This document shows, piece by piece, positions 59,258 through 64,000 of a stretch of DNA of 64,000 bases; positions within the stretch are counted from its first letter, which is position 1, and every line of letters begins with the position of its first letter. Source of the DNA: an uncultured Acidimicrobiales bacterium (GTDB lineage: Bacteria > Actinomycetota > Acidimicrobiia > Acidimicrobiales > SHLQ01); the NCBI GenBank assembly GCA_938041035.1, contig CALHYX010000029.1, positions 1 through 64,000 of the forward strand, written 5' to 3'. The notes under the pieces are model-generated. The model saw only the letters and a list, made by a program, of their open reading frames with translations. It had not been told where the DNA came from and made no database searches. The translations under genes were made by a program, and so were the position numbers.

Positions 59258-60073
59258 ATGACCTCTCGGCGCCCGGACCTCGCGCTCACGATCGTCGTTC
59301 TCGCGCTTCTGGTCGGTGGGGTGGTGGCCTTCTGGACCACCACCCGCGACAAATCCCACGAGGCCACCGCCCGAGTGTCCTTCGCCCCAGGTCAAAACGC
59401 CGACGACATCGACGCTCGGTGGGATGCGCTCAGCACGATCGGTGAGGACCCGCTGGTGATCGCCGATCTGGCCGGCGGCGCGGCCGTCACTTCCGTCGAG
59501 ACGTTCACGCCCGGCCGAACGTCGTGGCTCGACATCACCGTCACGGCAACGTCACCTGCTGCGGCCGCGTCGTCCGCCAACGCGCTCGCCGTGCGCATGG
59601 TCGAGGCCGAAGAGACCGGCACCGTCGATCGGGTCGGCGCCGAGATCGATGCCCGCCAGGACAAGATCGACGACCTTCAGGCGCGGGTCGACGACGCCAA
59701 CGCCGAGATCGACGTCCTGCGCGCCGACATGGTCGAACTCGACGAGATCATCGCAGGCGACGATGAGGATGAAGCCGACGTCGCCCGGCGCGACCGGCTG
59801 GCCCTTCAGGACCAGATCGACGTGATCGTTCGCAGTCGCAACGCGCTGATCGACAACCAGGACGGTCTGCAACGGGAGGTCGATCGACTCGAGGTCGATC
59901 GAAACCTGGCCGGCCAGCTCACGGTGACCAGCGCGGCCGACATCCCCGGCGAACCGGCGCTGCCCCGTTGGTTGCGCGACGGAGCGCTCGCCTTCCTCGC
60001 CACCCTGGCCGCAGGCGTGATCCTGTGGTTGTTGACCCGCCCGGACCCCGCCGCGGCCGCTTCGGCTCCGTGA
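59258..60073 (+). CDS. Wzz-like polysaccharide chain-length/co-polymerase protein
   Basis: A 271-aa protein with the Wzz topology: helix at about 9-26, a long extracytoplasmic part with coiled coil (about 110-225, heptads such as ARQDKIDDLQARVDDANAEI), a Pro-rich approach (DIPGEPALPRW) and a second helix near 243-262. Wzz-type proteins set glycan chain length. Sequence similarity to known Wzz is not obvious, so the call rests on topology and context. Its stop overlaps the GTG of the O-antigen-ligase/Wzy-like gene by 4 nt (GTGA). Confidence 0.68.
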   Translation: MTSRRPDLALTIVVLALLVGGVVAFWTTTRDKSHEATARVSFAPGQNADDIDARWDALSTIGEDPLVIADLAGGAAVTSVETFTPGRTSWLDITVTATSPAAAASSANALAVRMVEAEETGTVDRVGAEIDARQDKIDDLQARVDDANAEIDVLRADMVELDEIIAGDDEDEADVARRDRLALQDQIDVIVRSRNALIDNQDGLQREVDRLEVDRNLAGQLTVTSAADIPGEPALPRWLRDGALAFLATLAAGVILWLLTRPDPAAAASAP

Positions 60074-61356
60074 ACCGGGGGCGGGGCCTGACCGATGGCG
60101 TTTGGTGGGACGTCGTGCTCGCCGCCGGGTTGGTCGGCGCCATCGTCTATCCGCTCGCGTTCGGCATCGGCTCCCTCGATGAACCGGTGGCCGCCGTCGC
60201 CGCGATTCAGGTGGCCCTCGCCGTCGTTCCCGCGGTGTTCCTGCTGCTGGTCGAAAAGCGGCTCGGGAAGACGCTCGCGACCGTGCCGTTGGTGCTCCTG
60301 TTGGCCTTCCTCGCGTGGACCGCGCTCGCCGCGCTCCAGTCTCCCGACCGGGCCAACGTCGTGCGGGCGATCTGGTTCATCGCCGCGGCCGTGAACGCGG
60401 CGTGGCACGTACGGGCTCGCGGCTGGGCTCGCACCCTCGACGTCGTCGGTTGGGTACTGCTGCCCTACACGGTGATCAGTCTGGCCCTGACCGCGCCGTT
60501 GGACCTCACGCGCGAGTCGACGGAGTTCTGGGACGAGACCTTCTTCCCGTGGCCGAGGGTGACGGGTCTGGCCGTGTCGGCCAACGTCTTCGGGCTGATC
60601 GCGGCCCACCTGGCGGTGATCGCGGTCGCCCGTCGTCGAGCGTGGGGTTGGCTCGCGTGGGTCGCCATCGCCGTCGGTGTCGTGGGCATGTTGACCAGCC
60701 AGACCCGCACGGCCGCCATCGTGGCCGTGGTCGGGGTGGCGATCCTGCTCGCCCCCGAGTCCCGTCGGGGAAGGCAACGCATGGGTGCCATGGCACTGGC
60801 GGGTGCGGTTCTGGTCGGCGCGGTCGTGGTCATCACCGGGGCTACGCAGTACTCCGACCTGTTGACGCGGGGCAATGAGAACGAAGCCGCCGTATCGGTA
60901 GCCGGTCGCAGCGAGGCGTGGGAGCCGGCGATCGAATGGTGGCAGGAGCGTCCGCTCAGCGGACATGGTCTGGGCGCGGCCGAGGGCTACTACGACGAGC
61001 TGTACGACGAGGGGTACCTGGTGTGGGATCCGAACCACGCCCATAACGTCCTGCTCGATGTGCTGGTGCACTCCGGCGTGGTCGGCGCCGTGGTGTTCGT
61101 CGGTGCCCTCGCCGGCTATCTGGTCGTTCGCCGCCGCCGCATCGTGTCGCGTTCGGCCGACGCGTTCGTCTTCTCTACGTTGGCCTATGGACTGGTCGAG
61201 TCGGTCTTCATAGGCTTCCCGGCCCAGGATCTAGTACTGCTGGCCGCGGCGTTCGCCCACGTCGGCCTGGCGGCGCCCCGGCCCGCCCTGGTCGACCCCG
61301 CCGCCGGCGACAGCGTGCTGGCGTTGGATCCAGGCCCAGCCCTCAGCCCGACGTGA
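60070..61356 (+). CDS. O-antigen polymerase/ligase-like membrane protein (Wzy/WaaL)
   Basis: A 428-aa protein with about 11-12 predicted helices. The large periplasmic loop and the following WWQERPLSGHGLGAAEGYYDE and NHAHNVLLDVLVHSGVVGAV are typical of the Wzy_C/O-antigen-ligase family, in which the conserved His takes part in glycan transfer. It polymerises or ligates undecaprenol-linked repeat units at the outer face of the membrane. The GTG at 60070 overlaps the Wzz-like stop, and its 3' end overlaps the convergent flippase gene by 14 nt. Confidence 0.83.
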   Translation: MNRGRGLTDGVWWDVVLAAGLVGAIVYPLAFGIGSLDEPVAAVAAIQVALAVVPAVFLLLVEKRLGKTLATVPLVLLLAFLAWTALAALQSPDRANVVRAIWFIAAAVNAAWHVRARGWARTLDVVGWVLLPYTVISLALTAPLDLTRESTEFWDETFFPWPRVTGLAVSANVFGLIAAHLAVIAVARRRAWGWLAWVAIAVGVVGMLTSQTRTAAIVAVVGVAILLAPESRRGRQRMGAMALAGAVLVGAVVVITGATQYSDLLTRGNENEAAVSVAGRSEAWEPAIEWWQERPLSGHGLGAAEGYYDELYDEGYLVWDPNHAHNVLLDVLVHSGVVGAVVFVGALAGYLVVRRRRIVSRSADAFVFSTLAYGLVESVFIGFPAQDLVLLAAAFAHVGLAAPRPALVDPAAGDSVLALDPGPALSPT

Positions 61357-62608
61357 CCGGTCCGGGCGAAGGGGTCACCCGAGCCCCCGGACCGGCGCCG
61401 AGTTCGCGCCACAGGTAGCCCCAACCCAGCAGGGCACTCACGCCGACGGCGACCGCCGCAGCCGCCAACGCCGCCCGCGGACCGGTCGTCGCGGCGGCGA
61501 CGGAGGCCCCGAGTACCGAACCGGCCGCGGCCAGCGCGGCCACTCGGGTGACCAGGTCGTGGCGCAGCGCGCCCCGAAGCCCGATGCTCGCCACCCCGGC
61601 CAGGAGGAGGGCCATCAGCAACCCGCCGACCGCGAGGGCGTAGTGGTCGGCACCGGCCCAGGTCTCGCCGAGCAATGCCTCGCCCACCGAATCGGGGAGC
61701 ACCTTAACCACCAGCAGGTTCCCGACCGCGAAGGCAAGACCGATCCCGGCGATGGTGACCAGATACCGCAGCGCGGATTCGTGCTGACCTCGCGATTGTC
61801 GAGCTCGGGATTCGCGCAGCGCGACCAGTCCGAGGCCGCTGGTCGCCACGGTGGTCGCGCCAAAGAGCAGTTCGGCGCCGCGAATCGACCCGACGGTTTC
61901 GCGCGCCACGACGACGCCCAACAACAACGCGACGAGGCGGGCGGGGATCTGTTCGAGCAGCACCTGGCCCACGAGTTTGGCTCCGGTGTCGATATGGCGA
62001 GCGAGGTGCGCTCGCGCCGCGCCGACCGAGGGCGCGAGTCGGGCGACGCCGAGCGTGATCGTGGTGGCGAGCAGCGCCGTGCCGGCCCACACCACCAGAG
62101 CCGTGGTGCCGGTCGCCGAGGCCGCGAGGCCGAGCGGCAGCGCAACGATGAGGGCCACCAGCCAAAGGAGGTCGATCGTCAGGGCCCGTCGACCGACACC
62201 GCGATTCAACGCACCGATGCGAACGCCATCGTGCACCGCCACGGCCAGATACCCGAACGCGCCCACCGCCAGCACGGGTTCACCCGCCACCATCGCGAGG
62301 ATGCCCCCGCCGACTGCGAGGGGCCCCGCGACCATCACCGTCGCCGACACCGCGCCGAGGAAGGGACGCTCATCGGCACCGTCGGTCGTCGCATCCGCCA
62401 GCGCCACCGGATGGCTGATCAGCGCCCGCAGCACCTCGTTGATCACGATGACCGCCGTCAACACGATGGCGACATCGGCAAAGACCGATTCGTCGAGCGC
62501 CCGGGCGGTGATCACCACCGTGGCGAGGCTCCGCAGGCTCGACACAACCTGGGATCCGACACCGAGGAGGCTCTGTTCGGGAACCGTGGACCGCGCTCGA
62601 TCGAACAC
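61343..62608 (-). CDS. Wzx-like polysaccharide flippase (MOP superfamily)
   Basis: A 421-aa, very hydrophobic protein with about 12 predicted helices, starting with SLLGVGSQVVSSLRSLATVVITARAL in the manner of polysaccharide exporters. It would flip lipid-linked repeat units across the membrane. Sequence hallmarks of Wzx are weak in general, so the name depends on topology and on the neighbouring Wzz-like, Wzy-like and GT2 genes. It follows the GT2 gene by 6 nt in one operon. Confidence 0.7.
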   Translation of the reverse strand: MFDRARSTVPEQSLLGVGSQVVSSLRSLATVVITARALDESVFADVAIVLTAVIVINEVLRALISHPVALADATTDGADERPFLGAVSATVMVAGPLAVGGGILAMVAGEPVLAVGAFGYLAVAVHDGVRIGALNRGVGRRALTIDLLWLVALIVALPLGLAASATGTTALVVWAGTALLATTITLGVARLAPSVGAARAHLARHIDTGAKLVGQVLLEQIPARLVALLLGVVVARETVGSIRGAELLFGATTVATSGLGLVALRESRARQSRGQHESALRYLVTIAGIGLAFAVGNLLVVKVLPDSVGEALLGETWAGADHYALAVGGLLMALLLAGVASIGLRGALRHDLVTRVAALAAAGSVLGASVAAATTGPRAALAAAAVAVGVSALLGWGYLWRELGAGPGARVTPSPGPVTSG

Positions 62609-62614
62609 TGCGCC

Positions 62615-63511
62615 CTACCGCCAGGCGTTGGGCTGGGACCGACCGAAGCGGGCCCCGACCTCGGCCAACAGCCGCACCGCCAGGTACACCGCGACATCGC
62701 GCGGCCGCTGCCGGGTCCCACCGAAGTAGGGACGCCGCTGGGTCTGATGGCGCGGCGCGTGATCGATGGCGAGGTCCGGATAGCGCAGGTCGATCTGGCG
62801 GTTGCCCCGAGCCCACCGGGCCTGTTGGCGCAACAGGTCGATCGGCGAGTCGGGAAACGGATAGTCGATGCGCGCGTTCGGTATCCGCAACCGCAGCGAC
62901 GGGTCGACCGCGATGGTGAGGTAGCGGTCGTCAGCGAGGGAATCGGGAAAACGACGAAGCGATTCCAGAGCCCGCCGATCGAGGGCAAAGAGACCGGGCA
63001 CCACATCGCCGGAGCGCAGGTAGGGCGAGGCCCGGTAGCAGCGGGCATACGACCGCACGATGCCCGACGCGGAGTCCGGGTAAGCCGGCGTCGCCGATGC
63101 CAACGCGAGGTCACACGACAACAGCGACTCCTCGAGTCGCCACAGGGCGTCGGGGGCGGGGACCACGTCGGCATCACACAGGAACGTGACGGTGCGGCCG
63201 GGCACCTCATCGAGTCCGAGGTTCAACGCGTGCCATTTGCCGGGCACGTCGGTCTCGACGACGCGCAGGTGCCAGCCACGACGCTCGAACCGTTCGCCGA
63301 ATTTGGCGGCGCACTCTGCGCCGTCGTCGGCGGAATCGTTGAACACCACCACGACATCGACCGATGTGTCATAGCGCTGTTCGAGCAGTTGATCGAGCAG
63401 ACGGTTCAGCGAACGGGAGTCGTTTCGAGCCGGAACGATGAATGCCGCGGTCGGCTTATCAGGTGCCGACGACGAAGCGCCGCGGACGCCGTTCGAGAGA
63501 TACGAGCTCAC
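62615..63511 (-). CDS. Glycosyltransferase family 2
   Basis: A 298-aa GT-A enzyme. AAFIVPARNDSRSLNRLL begins the nucleotide-sugar domain, VTFLCDADVVPAP contains the metal-binding DxD, and QQARWARGNRQ is the QxxRW-type motif of processive or polymer-building GT2 enzymes. A C-terminal segment may be membrane-associated. The GTG at 63511 lies 6 nt after a TAGCCT -10. It leads a two-gene operon with the flippase, consistent with surface-polysaccharide assembly. Confidence 0.86.
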   Translation of the reverse strand: MSSYLSNGVRGASSSAPDKPTAAFIVPARNDSRSLNRLLDQLLEQRYDTSVDVVVVFNDSADDGAECAAKFGERFERRGWHLRVVETDVPGKWHALNLGLDEVPGRTVTFLCDADVVPAPDALWRLEESLLSCDLALASATPAYPDSASGIVRSYARCYRASPYLRSGDVVPGLFALDRRALESLRRFPDSLADDRYLTIAVDPSLRLRIPNARIDYPFPDSPIDLLRQQARWARGNRQIDLRYPDLAIDHAPRHQTQRRPYFGGTRQRPRDVAVYLAVRLLAEVGARFGRSQPNAWR

Positions 63512-63517
63512 GGCGCG

Positions 63518-63523
63518 AGGCTA
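63518..63523 (-). promoter_or_regulatory. Leaderless -10 for the GT2 gene
   Basis: TAGCCT on the minus strand, 6 nt before the GTG at 63511. Confidence 0.55.
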
Positions 63524-63597
63524 CAAGGGGGCCGAAGCCGGGCGAAACACGACTGCGTCAGCCCGCCCGGGCGCAACCAAGCGGGACCGAACGCCGA

Positions 63598-63603
63598 TAA
63601 CGT
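63598..63603 (+). promoter_or_regulatory. Leaderless -10 for the FKBP gene
   Basis: TAACGT, 8 nt before the ATG at 63612. Confidence 0.5.
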
Positions 63604-63611
63604 CTGCGTCC

Positions 63612-63986
63612 ATGACTGACCAAAAGCCCCAGATCACCGTGCCCGAAGGCGCCGCTCCCACCGAGCTCGTCATCGAGGACCTCGTCGTCGGCGACGGCGC
63701 CGAAGCCACCGCCGGCATGCAGGTCACCGTCGACTACGTCGGCGTGTCGTGGTCGACGGGCGCCGAGTTCGACGCCTCGTGGAACCGCAACGACACCTTT
63801 GCCTTCGGTCTCGGCGCCGGTCAGGTCATCCCGGGCTGGGATCAGGGCGTGCAGGGGATGAAGGTCGGCGGTCGGCGCCAGCTCACCATCCCACCCGACA
63901 TGGCCTACGGCCCCGCTGGTGCCGGTGGGGTGATCGGCCCGAACGAAACCCTGATCTTCGTCGTCGACCTGCGCGGCCTCGGCTAG
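63612..63986 (+). CDS. FKBP-type peptidyl-prolyl cis-trans isomerase
   Basis: A 124-aa cytosolic isomerase catalysing proline cis/trans isomerisation. The FKBP core has VTVDYVGVSWSTGAEFDAS, FGLGAGQVIPGWDQGVQGM and MAYGPAGAGGVIGPNETL, with FK506-site residues in the expected order. No signal peptide is seen. The start at 63612 is set by a leaderless -10; a longer frame upstream would overlap the divergent GT2 gene. It is complete, 14 nt before the window end. Confidence 0.93.
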   Translation: MTDQKPQITVPEGAAPTELVIEDLVVGDGAEATAGMQVTVDYVGVSWSTGAEFDASWNRNDTFAFGLGAGQVIPGWDQGVQGMKVGGRRQLTIPPDMAYGPAGAGGVIGPNETLIFVVDLRGLG

Positions 63987-64000
63987 ATCTAGACGTTCAC

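Noticed and set aside
61559..63619. 686-codon plus-strand frame across the flippase and GT2 genes
   Set aside because: Low-complexity His/Arg/Gln-rich shadow opposite real genes.

Overview
The window is high-GC chromosomal DNA from an actinobacterium, most likely a free-living, possibly marine member of the Acidimicrobiia (Ilumatobacter-like); this placement is inference. The supporting signs are a DUF3263 / LytR_C gene pair, a groEL with a CIRCE operator and no groES, coproheme decarboxylase ChdC, a WS/DGAT acyltransferase, an actinobacterial PAC2 protein, radA-disA, and many GTG starts preceded at 6-8 nt by a TANNNT hexamer, the usual look of leaderless actinobacterial transcripts. There is no phage, plasmid, IS transposase or CRISPR array. 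59 protein genes and one tRNA gene are called.

Layout. 1-5.9 kb: two facing operons for a glycan or lipid modification pathway (GT4, methyltransferase and alpha/alpha-toroid protein on +; GtrA, methyltransferase and TylF-like methyltransferase on -). 6-13.7 kb: lipid and envelope functions (TesB, sugar-dehydrogenase lipoprotein, lytic-transglycosylase lipoprotein, GlpD, patatin, WS/DGAT). 13.8-28.3 kb: catabolic and signalling genes (an orphan CoxL-like hydroxylase, a GGDEF-EAL receptor, an old-yellow-enzyme/DHDPS-like pair, a DddP-like M24 protein, hydrolases, PhoD, NUDIX). 28.3-32.1 kb: nitrogen control (glnD, amtB, with a GlnR-like box upstream). 32.2-37 kb: larE, a substrate-binding lipoprotein, chdC, fdhD. 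37-45 kb: groEL with CIRCE, a degenerate receiver, a MoaD/CysO-like carrier inside repeat DNA, glycerate kinase, convergent otsA/otsB, LytR_C/DUF3263, tRNA-Thr. 45-56.4 kb: a secreted PETase-like polyester hydrolase, rlmB, ispF-ispD, a Crp-type regulator, disA, radA, aldo/keto reductase, acyltransferase 3, an ABC1 kinase, an SDR. 56.5-64 kb: an amidohydrolase, an acidic exported protein, a surface-polysaccharide cluster (Wzz-like, Wzy-like, flippase, GT2) and FKBP.

Most notable: (i) a family of dispersed 13-bp odd-centred palindromes (GGTGCC-T-GGCACC, GGAGCT-G-AGCTCC, GGGGTC-A-GACCCC), partly built into composite tandem arrays that flank the moaD-like gene in inverted orientation and in one case embedded in a signal-peptide coding sequence; (ii) a PETase-like hydrolase with the second disulfide typical of the Ideonella-type enzymes, fused to a thrombospondin-type-3 calcium loop and a Calx-beta domain; (iii) a DddP-like (DMSP lyase family) protein with all metal ligands in register; (iv) twenty genes whose start codon lies 6-8 nt after a perfect TANNNT. 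All names rest on reading the sequence and on recalled family motifs; no database search was run.
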